This document shows, piece by piece, positions 1-11,100 of a stretch of 64,000 nucleotides of DNA. The position numbers and the translations under genes are program-made. The notes under the pieces were generated by a model that was not told the DNA's origin, searched no databases, and was given only the letters and a program-made list of their open reading frames with translations. How positions within the stretch are numbered: position 1 is the stretch's first letter; the number at the start of each line of letters is the position of its first letter. Origin of the DNA: Larix kaempferi (taxonomy: Eukaryota; Streptophyta; Pinopsida; Pinales; Pinaceae); NCBI GenBank assembly GCA_027924585.1, contig BSBM01000442.1:3596001-3660000 (forward strand), written 5' to 3'.

Positions 1-460
1 CTGGCAAATGCTCTTTCGAGGTTTTGCTCTGGGAGGACATGTAATTCGGTGCCCTGGGAGATCTGCAGATAGGCTTTTGAGGTTTTTCCTATGGCATGTA
101 ATTCGGTTCCCTGGGATATCTGGAAGATGCTCTTTCGAGGTTTTGTCCTATGGCATGTAATTCGATTCCCTGGGAGATCCGATAGGTTGGGCTGTGTGCC
201 CGTAATCAGTCCTGGAATGCTCTTGCGAGGTTTTTCCATAACCACATGTAATTTGGTGCCATGGGAGATCCTATAGGTAGAGCTGCGTGCTCGTAACAGC
301 CTGGGATGCTCTTGCGAGGTTTTGTGGTAGGGGTCACATGTAATAAGTCCTGGAGATCTAGACAGGATGAAAAAGGCCTCAGATGCTCTTTAGAGTTCTT
401 GCTAGTCAAGAGACTCTTTTAAGGTTTTGTGACGCACGTAATAAGTCCTGAGGATTCCAC
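1..460. repeat. Degenerate tandem repeat, tail of a copia element
   Basis: About six diverged copies of a 55-110 bp unit follow one another. Each contains a version of GATGCTCTTTCGAGGTTTT followed by CATGTAATTCGGT and CCTGGGAGATC. The array lies between the lost coding region of an LTR element (left of the window) and the polypurine tract at 681. It therefore looks like the non-coding tail that some plant copia elements carry before the 3' LTR. No reading frame with a recognisable domain is present. Confidence 0.7.
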
Positions 461-680
461 AGTATGGCCAGTGATGATGAAGACCTGTAGGTGGTGGGCC
501 TACATCCAGTATGAAAAAGGACTGGCTTTGTAGAACTTCCTATGACGAGTAGATTCAGAGATTGATTGAGATAGCAGCAGCAGTGACGATGATGATGTCT
601 CAATGACGATTATCCAGTGACGATGATCCAGAGAAGAAGACTTGTGCTAGAAGACCTGTGCTGAGAAATACCTTCCTAGT

Positions 681-690
681 TAAGAGGGAG
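681..690 (+). promoter_or_regulatory. Polypurine tract of copia element
   Basis: TAAGAGGGAG directly precedes the TGTTG that starts the LTR. Purine runs of this kind prime plus-strand DNA synthesis in LTR retrotransposons. The position shows that the LTR to its right is a 3' LTR and that the element body lies to the left. Confidence 0.65.
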
Positions 691-1339
691 TGTTGATGTA
701 TATATAACTTTGGAATGTATTTCATATATGTATGTTGTATATACTCCTATAGAGATGGTATTATTCCTCTATACGGAAGTGTCGTCATTTATATTGTAAA
801 TGTCGTAACTTATACTTGATGGGTTATTAGACCACCTTGTTGTGGTCGGTCCTGTATAAGTCATGTGGGTCAAAGGGTTATTAGAGCACCCTATTGGGGG
901 TCATCCATGTGGGTCGAAGGTTTATTAGACCACCCTATTGGGGGTCGGCCCAGTCAGCATTATGTTATGTGGTTAAGTTCGAGCCTACATGATTTATGTA
1001 AAAGGCAAGTCAAGTCATGTATAAATAGAGTGCGGGAGGCACTCTATTTGTTCACTCGCTTCTCACTCATGCACTCAAGGAGGAGTAGCGCACTTATGGA
1101 GGAGGAGGATCTGCTGCTAGGATATGTCTATCTCTTGTTTGGGTTGTATCATTGCTCTACCTATCTCTGAGGAAGTTATTGGGGTTTTTCACCTTTATGG
1201 TTTTCCCCAAGTAAATATTTGTGTCTCTTGTGTGCTTTCATTATTGTCTCCATGATTTATATGCTGTAGATATGCTGTACATGTTGTTCTCTCAGTTAAG
1301 ATCCTAGATCAGATTGAAGTACATTCTGAAAATTTAACA
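691..1339 (+). mobile_element. 3' LTR of a plus-strand copia element
   Basis: The segment begins TGTTGATGTATATA next to a polypurine tract and ends AAATTTAACA, giving the TG...CA ends of an LTR about 649 bp long. Inside are three diverged copies of a ~50-bp unit around GGTTATTAGACCACCC (about 820-955), a TATAAATA box near 1019 and a perfect 11-bp hairpin just after it. No second LTR is in the window, so the right boundary rests on the CA end alone. Confidence 0.6.
1017..1049 (+). promoter_or_regulatory. LTR TATA box with overlapping 11-bp hairpin
   Basis: TATAAATAG begins at about 1019. AAATAGAGTGC (1023-1033) is followed by a 5-nt loop and its exact reverse complement (1039-1049). The hairpin overlaps the TATA box and lies close to where the LTR transcript would start. 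Its use as a promoter is inferred from the motif and its position within the LTR. Confidence 0.45.
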
Positions 1340-1634
1340 TTCATCATTTAATTTTGAGCAATTTAGTAACACTTTCAAGGTTAGTGCTTTTTCCGTTTTT
1401 AACAAATTAGTTAGTTTTATTGTTAATTTGGCAATGCTTATTTTATGGCTTTATTGATTTTTTTTAACATTTTGTTTATATCACATTTTTAAGAGTGGTA
1501 AACCTAAACCTAATCTATCTTATTAATACACTATTGTTTAGACTTTGAAGCAATTCATGAAGGGCTTTCAAGAAGAACGAGAAGATTGCGGAGATGAGCT
1601 TCTAGCACTTTCAAGAGAGGAGGCTATACCATTA

Positions 1635-1635
<1 letters not shown>
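1340..1635. other. AT-rich spacer, no gene seen
   Basis: I see no open frame, repeat array or RNA gene here. The sequence is AT-rich and leads into a TA microsatellite. Confidence 0.5.

Positions 1636-1695
<60 letters not shown>
1636..1695. repeat. (TA)n microsatellite
   Basis: About 30 uninterrupted TA dinucleotides. Confidence 0.95.
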
Positions 1696-1698
<3 letters not shown>

Positions 1699-1904
1699 AA
1701 TGTATTTTTTTAAAATTCATGTAGTATTAATCGAGGCAAGGCTTGCCCACTTATCCCACGAATTTTAATTTTGGTTTTAATTTTTTTTTTTCTTTACTTA
1801 GATTTACAAAAAATTAAACCTACCCCCTAACCTAAAATTAAGAGTGTTTTGCATTTTAAGAACAAAAAATTTGGCTAAGTGTTGAACTCACATGGCTAGG
1901 AGGC

Positions 1905-2240
1905 CATTTGGAAATGCCCGCAAGAAGGTGTCCTTATGCTGATAAAACTAATCAAGTGGGATAGGCTTATTATCTGGTGAATTGGGTTCAGATTCTCCTC
2001 TGGAGTTCACTCGTGCGAAATATAAGTCTTCCAAAATGAGAAAAAGTTGTTTTAGTGTTCAATTGTAGGTTGATAACACATTTGGAAATGCCCGCAAGGA
2101 GGTGTTATTTTGCTAATAAAATTCATCAATTAACATGGTATTGTTCCTTGGTGAATTGGCTATCCAACCATGAAGTTAGATTCCTATTTGGTGCTCTCAC
2201 ATGCGAGTTATTGGTCTCCCAAAAACATAGAAAAACATGA
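1905..2240. repeat. Two diverged ~170-bp tandem copies
   Basis: TTGGAAATGCCCGCAAG starts a block at about 1908 that recurs from about 2082. Both copies then share GGTGT, CTGATAAAA or CTAATAAAA, GGTGAATTGG, a CTC-AC segment and CCAAAA. The copies have drifted considerably. The block merges into the shorter repeat that follows. Confidence 0.6.
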
Positions 2241-2274
2241 TTATTTATAAAGGGGCTTAAGGGTTAAAAGCTCC

Positions 2275-2770
2275 CAAAAGATTTATTATGCCCGTAGGGG
2301 CTAAAGAAATTCCCACAAGGGATGAAGGATGCCTGCAAGGGTTTGTCTATGCCCACAGGGGCTAAGGTTAATCCCGTAGGGGCTGAGGTTAATCCCGCAG
2401 GGGCTTAGGGATGCCCACAGGGTGTGAAGTTAAGCCTACATGGGATTAAGGATGCCCACAAGGGCCGAGGTTAAGCTCGCAGGGGATTAGGGGATGCCCA
2501 TAGGAGGTAAGGTTAATCCCATAGGGGCTTAAGGATGCCCGTAGGGGATAAAGTTAAAGCCCGCATGGGCCTAGGAATGCCTGCAAGGGCATAGAATTCC
2601 TGCAATGGCTTAGATAAAGCCCGTAAAGTATGGAGCCCACAATAAAGCCAACAAGGGAGGAAAGATGAGCCCACATGGAATGAATCCTGTAGGTTTAAGT
2701 GGAAAAATCCGCAGGATATACCCGTAGGCTCGTGTAAGTACTCGCAGGTTCTACAAGATGGTCATAGATT
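2275..2770. repeat. Short degenerate tandem repeat (GATGCCCGCAGGGG type)
   Basis: More than 15 variants of a ~20-25 bp unit occur, each combining GATGCCC(G/A)CA(A/G)GGG or AATCCCGTAGGGG with GCTTAGG or GCTAAGGTTA. GC content is higher than in the surroundings. Such arrays are common in the untranslated tail of copia elements, and an LTR end follows at 3408, so this is probably part of that element. Confidence 0.65.
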
Positions 2771-3229
2771 CTGGAAATTAATTAATAAAAAAAAATCTAA
2801 TTAGAACAAAGAATTAATCCAGAAGTTTAATTAATTGAAACAAAGATTCATTTAATTAATTAAATTGTTTAAAGATGAAGAGATGCGACCTACAGAGTCA
2901 CAAAATACATAATGAAGAGATGCGAATGAAACTTATGAAGATATACAACCATATATTCGAATTAGAAGAAGATGGTCTTGGGTGTCCTGGTTGAAGGAGA
3001 AGCAAGTACAGGTCGGGACCAATGAAGATCTAGAATTGAAAGAAATAGGTTATGGAAAATCTGAAGAAGACAGACAAGGGTGGAAGGGTGGAGCTAGGGT
3101 AGGTTGTATCCTGCTAAAAGGGTGTTGGTGCATCCTGTCAGTTGTAACTGACAAAACATGGTGTTGGTGCATCCTTTAGTTGTAGCTGAGAATTTGGGTG
3201 TTGGTGTATCCAACAAGTTGGAGCTTGCA

Positions 3230-3408
3230 AATTAATTGTAATCATAATTTTACAGTAATAGAAAGAATTGGTGGTTTTCCCAGTTGGGCTTCCATAATAA
3301 ATTGTGTCTTCTATCTTTCTTGTTGATTCAGTTTTTAATTATGATAAAATCTAGAGAATAGTATAATACTGATTCACCCCCCTCTCAGTATTTCTTGATA
3401 TTCCAACA
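3230..3408 (+). mobile_element. Right end of an LTR (copia-like)
   Basis: TACTGATTCACCCCCCTCTCAGTATTTC followed by TTGATATTCCAACA is the usual 3' portion of a plant copia LTR, ending in CA at 3408. TNP2 transposase sequence resumes directly after it. The left boundary cannot be fixed, so the start given is only the beginning of recognisable LTR-like sequence. Confidence 0.45.
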
Positions 3409-3576
3409 ATTAAGATCACGTTTCTTCAAAATCCATGGGACATCGCCATTTTTAAATGAAAAAGAGGGGCTAGTCTCTCCTCTATTTTCTTGTCTTGGCC
3501 AATGATTCTTTGTAGTATTTGAAGAAATAAGGCCTTTCCTGACTTTCATCTTGTCACTTTTTTTGGATGATATGTG
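3409..3576 (-). pseudogene. CACTA TNP2 transposase fragment, C-proximal
   Basis: On the minus strand this stretch encodes a segment with SSKKSDKMKVRKGL, HWPRQE and a PSFSFKNGDVPWILKK-like run. These are typical of the TNP2 (Transposase_21) proteins of plant En/Spm elements. It continues the frame of the fragment that ends at 29183. Between them lies the copia element R1, which left ATGTG on both sides. The gene is cut again at its left end by the LTR ending at 3408. The protein is not functional in this state. Confidence 0.75.
3572..3576. repeat. Target-site duplication of R1, left copy
   Basis: ATGTG here and at 29178-29182 flank the two LTR ends of R1 exactly. This shows R1 inserted into the TNP2 gene in one event. 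Confidence 0.85.
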
Positions 3577-4474
3577 TGTTAAAATAAGGACAAAAAATCA
3601 GACTGTTATACTTGAGCAGTCAAAGAAAATTTGTCAAACACTTCACTGCACTCTGATATTAAGCTTGAACAATTAAGAAATTAATTACCATATAACTTAG
3701 GAAGAAAATTTCAGACCCTATAAGTTAATATGTTGCAAGAAGTGTAAATAACAATAGAAAAAATGCATGAACAAAAGGTTGTAAAAATTATTGCAGACAC
3801 ATGAACTCTTGGTCAAATGACTCATTTCAAGATAAATTTCATTATCACGCAGTGAAACTCAGAAATGTACAAAATAAGTAATTTCCAACCATTTTTTTAG
3901 TACATAACAAAGATATTTCATGAAATATGAGACAAAATTTCACCTTGAAAACAATGCTATAGTATACCTTGGAAACTGTTCCTTCCATCCTTCCAAAACT
4001 GTCCAAAAACAACAAAAAAAACTACAATAGTTTTTCCTTAGAAATCATGCCCAATATTTTAGTAGTACGACCCTCTCAAAATATATAGCAAGTTTCCTAG
4101 GAAAATGTGCCACCCATCTTCCTTGTTTTCTATGCCACAACTCAACTGTACGAACCTCTCTCTCTTAGCTGTACGAACTGTCCACAAATCAACATAAAAA
4201 ATATTGGGAATCGTTCCCACTTTGAAGCTACGCCATCCTTGGGAATTGTGCCTCCACCTAGGGATTCATGTCCCCTTTCTGTTGCAACACTTTCTTTCTC
4301 ATATGCACAATCTCTCCCTCTTGAAATTCGTATCCTACCTGTCCATCTCTTTTGGAATGTGTGTGTGTAACAATGAAGCCTCAAGTTTCTTTTTATTTCC
4401 TCATTAGGGTAACTGAAAATGAATTTTCTTCTTCAATGGATGAGATTAAATACAAGCCACAACATCTAGGGTGG
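3577..4474 (-). repeat. R1 3' LTR, outer part
   Basis: The segment matches 27997-28893 almost throughout, beginning TGTTAAAATAAGGACAAAAA and ending CATCTAGGGTGG. The remaining 280 bp of this LTR resume at 25653 after the 21-kb insertion. Confidence 0.9.
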
Positions 4475-5037
4475 TGTAAGATACTAGCCAAGAAAAGGCT
4501 AGAATCTAAACTCAAAATACAAATTGTAATCATAATTTTAATAGTAACTTTTAACAATTTTTATGGCCTACAAGGTGGCAACTCTGGGTGATGGCTCTCA
4601 ACTCAAGGATGGTGGGAATGAATTTAGATTCTGGTTTTTGTATGGGAAATGTGCAGCAGCAAGGTAAAACAGGGCCAATCACTAAGTCCAATGCACAAAG
4701 CACTGTAGCCATTTACTTTTCAACAATCAGATGCATCTGATATCTACTTCGATGCTTTCTGGGCCTTCCAGCATATGCATACTAGACTTGGGAGTTTATA
4801 CTGGATGTGAACAGGGGGGATCTCAGGAATCAAACTCTATAATAGATACTGGATTAGAGTTTATGGGGATTTGGGAGGCTATATATGGATTTGGGAGAAA
4901 AATTGGTCAAGTGCGCTAAGTAGGACTGCTCACCTAGTAGATTTCTAAACTCTCCCAAATTGACTCAGATGGCTCCAAATTCTCAGGAACATGGTTTGTG
5001 GTGCTTAATTAATGTGTTAGGAAGCTCATACATTCAT
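4475..5037 (+). repeat. Terminal unit A (563 bp)
   Basis: TGTAAGATACTAGCCAAG...CTCATACATTCAT. The reverse complement of this unit lies at 25087-25647 and a partial direct copy at 22697-22974. All three lose similarity at about the same inner point. The chromovirus integrase frame starts directly to its right. Confidence 0.8.
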
Positions 5038-5995
5038 CTTCTATTGGTTCTGTGCAACCTGGAAGTTTTCTTTGAGGGATTTGAGTATGTCTTGGCTTTC
5101 TTGTAGCTAATCCTTTACTTTTTGTGCTCTGCAATCTCCAAAAATCAGATCTGCAAAAGTGAGGGATTCATATCCATACAGAGCTTTGAATGGGGTCATT
5201 CAAATGGAAATATGGATTGTTGTATTATAACATAATTCTCCCAAATGTATCCAGTTGAACCATGCCTTCTGCTTCCCGGTAACATAATTTCTGAGATAAC
5301 CTTCCGACCATTGATTTACCCTCTCAGTCTGTCCATCAATCTAAGGGTGATAGCTTATGCTGAGATTCAAACTAGTTCCAACTAGCTCAAACAAAGTCTG
5401 CCAGAAAGCACTAGTAAATTTGCTATCTCGATCACTGATTATAGTCTTGGGAAGACCATGCAATCTGAATACTTCTTTAAAAAATAGTGCAACCACTTGA
5501 CTGTCTGTAATTAGTTGATGTGACAGCAAAACAATGAGAAAATTTAGTCAATCTATCAACTACTACAAAGATGCTATCCTTACCCTGAGTTTTTGGCAGT
5601 CCAGTGATGAAATCCATTAACACACTTTCCCATTTCTGTTCTGGAATTGGTAGTGGTTGAAGCAGACCAGCAGGATGAGTGTGCTCCACTTTATTCTGTT
5701 GGCATGCAGTAAAATCCCTCACATTCCTTAACACATCATTTTTGAGGCCTTTCCAAGTGAACCTCTCTCTCACCTTCCGGTAAGTTTTCAGAAATCTAGG
5801 GTGGTCTGCTACTAGTGCATTATGGGAAGCCATTATTTTTTTTTCTTTTAATTTGGATCCAGGTACCAATTTTTTTTTGTCCTTGTAATATATGACATCA
5901 TTGACGACTTGGTAGGAATCATCCTGAATCACCATATCCAACACTTCACAAGCAAACTGATTCTTAGAGTTTCTATAACTATTTGGACTTTCCAA
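5038..5995 (-). pseudogene. Chromovirus E integrase (zinc-finger and catalytic core)
   Basis: On the minus strand this encodes a Ty3/gypsy integrase. An N-terminal zinc-finger region has ASHNALVADHPRF and CQQNK, but only one of the two usual cysteines is seen. The catalytic Asp lies in LMDFITGLPKT and the second Asp in IISDRDSKF. The Glu lies in GQTERVNQ, after one TAG stop. Other stops break the frame near 5535, 5320 and 5055. The coding sequence stops at unit A, just before the C-terminal domain. That missing domain, with a chromodomain, lies in the opposite orientation at 23143-23637. Confidence 0.85.
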
Positions 5996-6430
5996 TTAGT
6001 AGGGACTTGCAACAAAGAAAAAGAAGGTTTCCTAGAGAGGGCATTAGCTACCACATTCAATTTACCCTTTTTGTATTCTATGTCAAAGTCATTAAACTGA
6101 ATTTTACTTACCCATTTCTGCTTTCTATCATTCAACTCTCTTTGGGTCAAGAAATGTCTCAAACTGTTGTGATCAGTCTTGACTATGAAATTGCCTCCCA
6201 CTAGGTACTGTCTCAATTTGGCCAAGGCATGCATGATGAACAACATCTCTTTATCATATATTGAATAATTATTCTCATGTGGCTGCTATATTTTGCTCTC
6301 ATAGGCAATGGGATGCTTATTCTGCAATAAAAATGCTCCAATGCCTTCTCCTGAGGCATCACATTCCAATATGAAAGGCTGAGTGAAATCAGGAAGTGCA
6401 AGTATTGGACAACTGCTTATGACTTCCTTC
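5929..6430 (-). pseudogene. Chromovirus E RNase H
   Basis: The segment follows the reverse transcriptase on the minus strand. Its acidic residues sit in LECDASGEGIG, YDKEML and VKTDHNSL, and it ends with the usual VVANALSRKPS tether into integrase. One TAG stop and a frame change at about 6290-6250 split it. Confidence 0.8.
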
Positions 6431-6432
6431 AT

Positions 6433-7389
6433 TTAGTTGAAATCTTTTTCAGCCTCATCTGACCAGCAAAAGGCACCTTTCTTGGTGAGATCTGTCAAAG
6501 GGGATGTTAGGTTAGAAAATCCTTTTACAAATTTCCGGTAGTAGGTACACAAACCAATGAATCCTCTTAAGGATGTTATGTTCTTTGGGCTTGGACATTC
6601 AAGTATGGAATTGATATTCTCCATATGTTATTTGAATCCTTCTTTCCCAATGATATTACCAAGATAAATGATCTTAGTCAATCCAAAGTCACACTTTGAC
6701 AATTTAGCATAAAAAGATTGTTCTGTAAGGATTGTCAAAACATTGTCTAAATGGTGCAAGTGTTCTTCCCATGTCCTACTATAAATCAGAATATCATCAA
6801 AGAATAAAAGGACATACTTACGGATGTGCTTACTGTAATTTTTTTTCATGCATGATTGGAAAGTATTCGGTGCATTGGTCAAGCCAAAAGGCATGACAAG
6901 AAACTCAAAATTCCCATAGTGGCACCAGAAAGCAGTTTTCTGAATGTCTTCATCCTTCATCCTTATTTGGTGGTATCCAGAATGGAGATCAATGTTAGAA
7001 AAATATTTGGCTCCATGCAGCTTATCCATCAATTCATCAATCCTTGGAATAGGATATATTTTCTTGATGGTCTTCTTGTTTAAAGATCTATAGTCAATGC
7101 ATATGCACATTGTCCCATCCTTCTTTTTTATTAGGACAACTGATGATGAAAAGGGACTTGAGCTCGGTATTATGAATCCCATATCAAGCAGCGCTTTGAT
7201 GTTCTTCTCAATTTCATCCTTGAATATTTTGGGGTGCTTATGAGGATGGATTTTGATGGGAAAAGTGCCAGGTTCCAGCTCAATCCAATGTTCAGTACCT
7301 CTGTCAGGAGGACTTCCATGTGGAATATCTTCAAACACTTTCTTGTGTTTGTGTAACAACCTTTGGATGTCCTCTGGTTGGTGTAACAC
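6433..7389 (-). pseudogene. Chromovirus E reverse transcriptase
   Basis: A nearly continuous 253-codon frame (7389-6628) followed in another frame by 6624-6433 gives a complete gypsy RT. It contains the FPIKIHPHKHPK region, VVLIKKKDG, DYRSLNKKT, SNIDLHSGYHQI, MPFGLTNAP, the catalytic FFDD in LLFFDDILIYS, and KCDFG. After the frame break it continues with RGFIGLCTYYRKFV. FFDD rather than YVDD is common in chromoviruses. This is the best preserved part of E. Confidence 0.88.
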
Positions 7390-7452
7390 ATCTATGGAGG
7401 TCCCTTTAGTGGTGATAAAACATTCAACATCCCACTCAATATCACCATGCCT

Positions 7453-7860
7453 CTATATTGACCTCATACTATGTGCATAAAGTACTTGTTTTGGATAGGT
7501 GTTGACACCCTTCAAAACCACCTGTTTTCCTTCAACATCCTTGAAGCTCATTTGGGGTATTTGGTAATTAAACAAATTCTCACCAATGGAGTAAAACCAT
7601 TGCAATCCCAACACCACATTGGGATCAGCCACATTGACAACATAAAAGCTATCAGTCACAGTATGGTCCCCAAGAGTCACTTGCAATTTTGGGATGCATC
7701 TGTTACACTCCATAGTGTTGTTTACTGGAATGATGACAATGAAACCTACAAATTTTTCTATTTTTTACTTTCTCCTCTATACCATGGATGCATCAATAAA
7801 ATTATGGGTGGAACCCCCATCGACCAAAACTGATACCTTTTACCCTTGCACAACCCCTTT
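7453..7860 (-). pseudogene. Chromovirus E aspartic protease
   Basis: The active-site motif VDGGSTHNFIDASM lies around 7785-7835, followed after a stop by a segment with VTLGDHTVTDSFYVVN and VVLGLQWF. That is the usual layout of the retroviral-type protease between gag and RT in Ty3/gypsy elements. The catalytic Asp is kept, but at least one stop interrupts the domain. Confidence 0.78.
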
Positions 7861-7934
7861 GCATCTCATGGTATGGAAGCCGGGAACTCTACTTAACACT
7901 GCAGTTTTTCTTTCTGGATGTGAGAGTTGTTATT

Positions 7935-8167
7935 CTACACCTGTTTCATAACCATCATATGCTGGTGCCTCTTCTTCCACTTCTTCTCATCACTTTTTGA
8001 AAATACCTCAATGTAGTGTGCTTTCCCCTTAGCACATTTGTGGCTCAGAACCCAAGGTTCTTGACAAGAAAAACACAACTTTTTCCTTCTTAACTCATCT
8101 CGATATTTGTATGAGTATTCCTTCTTGTTCGGGGAAGCCACATTTCTGAAAGGTGGTCTTTGGTTCT
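7935..8167 (-). pseudogene. Chromovirus E gag, zinc-knuckle end
   Basis: The minus-strand frame has ELRRKKLCFSCQEPWVLSHKCAKGKAHYIEVFS. The cysteine/histidine cluster is the form usual in plant chromovirus gag. Capsid sequence should continue to the right, but element F begins at 8168 and the remainder of gag and the 5' LTR are not found. Confidence 0.75.
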
Positions 8168-8720
8168 TGTTGGCACAGGATTAGTCCGCATGAAGTGCGG
8201 AAGCCGACAACTGTGAAAGGGATAATCCGGGAAAGAAGGACCAATCGCAGAGAACGAGGAAGCGCAAGATTAGTTAGAATTGTTCATGTCAACCGTTTTG
8301 TAACTGCTTAGTAGCATATAAATAAGAATAGGATTGTAAGCCGAAGGGAAATCAAGTGATATATCATTCCATCGATCATTTTGATCCATTTTGTGTCTGC
8401 GATATGATGTATTGACTGTTTCTGCGAAGGTCATTCCGTAAATTTTAATGAATGCATGAAGATGTTTGATTATGGTTCTATCTTTGTCGTTGCTTTTGTT
8501 AGATGATGAATGTGAATGTTTGTAACATGTTTAATGATCTATGGGTTTGGTAATCACTATTTATGTGAATGAGTAGGATGATTATGTTGTTGCGAATGAC
8601 TATTATATGTTGAATCTGCGAATGATGAATTGGTAGTATAATGCAAAGAATATAATCTCTGGTTTCTGTGATAGTAATGTGTGTTTTATGCATGTCCTCA
8701 AATCCATTGCAGAAACTTGG
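8168..8720 (+). mobile_element. Element F 5' LTR (right boundary uncertain)
   Basis: TGTTGGCACAGGATTAG begins where the chromovirus gag frame is cut, and a TATAAATA box lies at 8317-8324. A possible primer-binding site, TTGTTGGCGACAGTG, is near 8827-8845, so the LTR may extend to about there. No second copy exists in the window, so the right limit is an estimate. Confidence 0.5.
8317..8324 (+). promoter_or_regulatory. Probable TATA box in F LTR
   Basis: TATAAATA about 150 bp inside the LTR, in the normal place for the LTR promoter. Confidence 0.5.
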
Positions 8721-8881
8721 TTCCTACAACCCCTTATCCATCTTGGGTGAGGCTTCATTCGCTCTGCGAGTGTTTCCGGAAAGGGTTACACCTTTCCGGG
8801 CCGGTGTGTAAGGGAGTTTGGGTTGGTGTTTGTTGGCGACAGTGCGAAGTGAACCCCTGTCGATAGATGCTGTGTCAAAAA

Positions 8882-9810
8882 ATGGTTCCGTTGTCGAGAC
8901 CTTGAAGAGGAAAAGAAGAGGATATGTTGTGGCACCCGACGAAACCCAAGATCCAAGAGTGGTTTGATAAGAAGGAAGAGGAATTTGCAGAAGGTGAAAA
9001 GCGAAACCTTGGACAGACAATAACCAGTTGGTTGCAGAAGTATATTTATTTGGATATCCACGAGATATTCTTCTGTGAATTCCCGGTGTTGTTGCACGAG
9101 TATCTAGCGCAGTTGACAATTTAGAAAAATCACTGCCAAAAGACCGAGCCTGATCATTGGACTCCAGAACTGATCCGATAGCTGAAACAAGTCGACAACA
9201 AGGTATCAAGGGCTATTGATTTATGGGTGGATAGTATCCTTGAGGGATACATTACTGAGTTTGCAGTAGACACCATCAAGTCGTATAGCGACGCAGAGAG
9301 GAAATTTTTCAAAGGGCCGAGGGGAAGATTCTTACTGTTGCTAAAACTGTGGATTAATATGCTCGTCTATGAAAAGGGAATATTGAGGATGACTTCCGAC
9401 GAGTAGAAAAATGAGTGTGCGAAGGTTGAGGGTATCGCGTGAATGCGGATCCGATAGAAAGATGTGGGGTAGATGAACATGAGCGATGATGCGTTTCTAA
9501 GTGAAGCTGATGAAGAGTGTGGTACCTTGAGGAGTGAGGTGATATTTCGGCATCCTGAGAAGAAGAGGAGGACTGAGAGAGAGTCTCTTGAGAGGACCAG
9601 AACGAAAGACTACTAAACAGGACCATAAGGGAGGAAGAGACCTTATTGCGAAGGAGACAGTGACCAGGCTACCCCAGAAGAAGAAGAGGGACAGATCGCA
9701 AGTGACAACATACCTTCAACCCCGTGCACTACTCAGAATTTTACAAGAAGAAACACAAGCTATTCGTAGAGTTTCCCACGTGCATCAGTAAAAGTAGTAA
9801 TAACAGCAGT
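8882..9810 (+). pseudogene. Element F pre-gag ORF, ~300 codons
   Basis: One plus-strand frame stays readable from an ATG at 8882 (or 8924) to about 9810 if its stops are read through. The stops I see are about five TAG, two TAA and two TGA, and every one becomes Gln or Arg by a single T-to-C change. It starts LWHPTKPKIQEWFDKKEEEF, has a helical, Trp-containing middle, and ends in a charged Lys/Arg/Glu-rich tail. It overlaps the start of gag in a different frame. I do not recognise the domain. It may be an extra N-terminal gag region. Element G has an ORF in the same place. Confidence 0.55.
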
Positions 9811-9822
9811 AGGAATATTAGG

Positions 9823-11100
9823 ATGGCAGACGATACAAAGATTCCCATTTTCCAGGGGAACGGGACTTAGGATCCTGAACAGTATTGGTTCCTATGCAAA
9901 GCAGTCTGGACTGTGAAGTAGGTCCAGGATGAAGATATAAAAAGGGACAACTAGCGACGACCCTTAGGGGTCAGGTGTTAGATTGGTTTATGAAGTTTAC
10001 AAAGGTTCCAACGGGAACACCGGCTAAGTCATTGGTGCAGATCAAAGCAGGGATGGTCGATGAATTTATAAATCCAAAGTCAGATTCGTAGTATGTTACC
10101 AAGCTCAAAGAGATTAAGCAATTCCCAAATGTGCCGGTGTGGGGATTTGATCAATGGTACAAGACGTTGATAGCAAAGGTGAGTTTCAGAATAAACAATA
10201 TGCAACAAAAAGAGTGGTTTATCACGGGATTGGTGCCACACAACTGTGGACCACTAATGCAACAAAAGGTAGCAACACAGGACGAAGCATTGGATATTGC
10301 GATGAAGCTGGAGGCTTCACCAATCAGCGAAGCAACAATGGAAATGGATAGAATCCAGGCTCAGTTGGCCACTCTGACACTTCAATTACAAGATATCAAT
10401 AAGGGGAAGGAAACTCGTGAAGAGATATGGTGCACCAAGTGTAAAACAAAAGGACACCATAAGGACAATTGCCCTGAGTTTCGAGAATATTTGCGATCAG
10501 GAGCACCGAACCCCCTTCGACAGGGAGGAATTCCTTGGTGTCCTATTTGTCAGACCAGAGGGCATAAACCAAAAGAATGTGTGTATTTGTAAAAGATGAT
10601 GTCGAAGACAATAAACCTATACTACAAGTTTTGTCGGTCGGTTGGTCATGATGAGAAAGACTGTAGGGCCTATGACCTATTGCAAGACTAGACTGCCGAT
10701 ATGTACTTCATGAAAGGGGAAGAGAAACCGGCGATACAGCAGCAACCGCAGTATACAAAAAAACCCCAGTTTAATCAGCCACAAGAGTACGATCAAGGGC
10801 AGTATGGGAAACTGCAGTATGGACACATGCAATACCCACCACCATAGTATGGCCAACTACCATATCAGCAGCCGCAGTACCCGCCATATGGACATCGCGT
10901 GGAGGTTTTAGATTAGGATTCCATGGAGGTTGAGGCACTGGCGTAGGATGCAGAGGAGCTGCTGGATGAGGACGAGGGCCGATTGTATGTTATAATTGTG
11001 GGAAGCAGGGGCATTATCAGAGGGATTGCCCAAAACCAACCCCACAGTGCACATATTGTAGTGCTATGGATCATGGAGTTGAATATTTTTTGTAGCTCAT
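9823..11100 (+). pseudogene. Element F gag with five zinc knuckles
   Basis: The frame starts at MADDTKIPIFQGNG (9823) and shifts near 9935. It covers a capsid region (WFLCKAVWTV, LDWFMKF, QWYKTLIAKV, KEWFITGL). Next come CX2CX4HX4C knuckles at 10431-10472 and 10539-10580, and one lacking its first Cys near 10619-10663. A Gln/Tyr/Pro-rich linker (about 10735-10890) follows, then a perfect knuckle at 10988-11029 and a final one lacking its last Cys near 11047-11090. Most plant gypsy gags have one or two. In-frame TAG stops replace Gln at several points, including in the linker. The product would package the element RNA. Confidence 0.8.

Noticed and set aside
1634-1700. TA run as a replication origin or scaffold attachment site
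   Set aside because: A plain dinucleotide microsatellite explains it, and nothing else supports a function.
5041-5062. A primer-binding-site-like TTGGTTCTGTGCAACC next to unit A
   Set aside because: The same bases encode the expected VAQN residues of chromovirus integrase on the minus strand, so similarity to a primer site is coincidental.
8724-9209. 161-codon minus-strand frame over the F leader and pre-gag region
   Set aside because: It is antisense to a plus-strand frame with better coding character. No domain is recognisable, and it overlaps the probable primer site.
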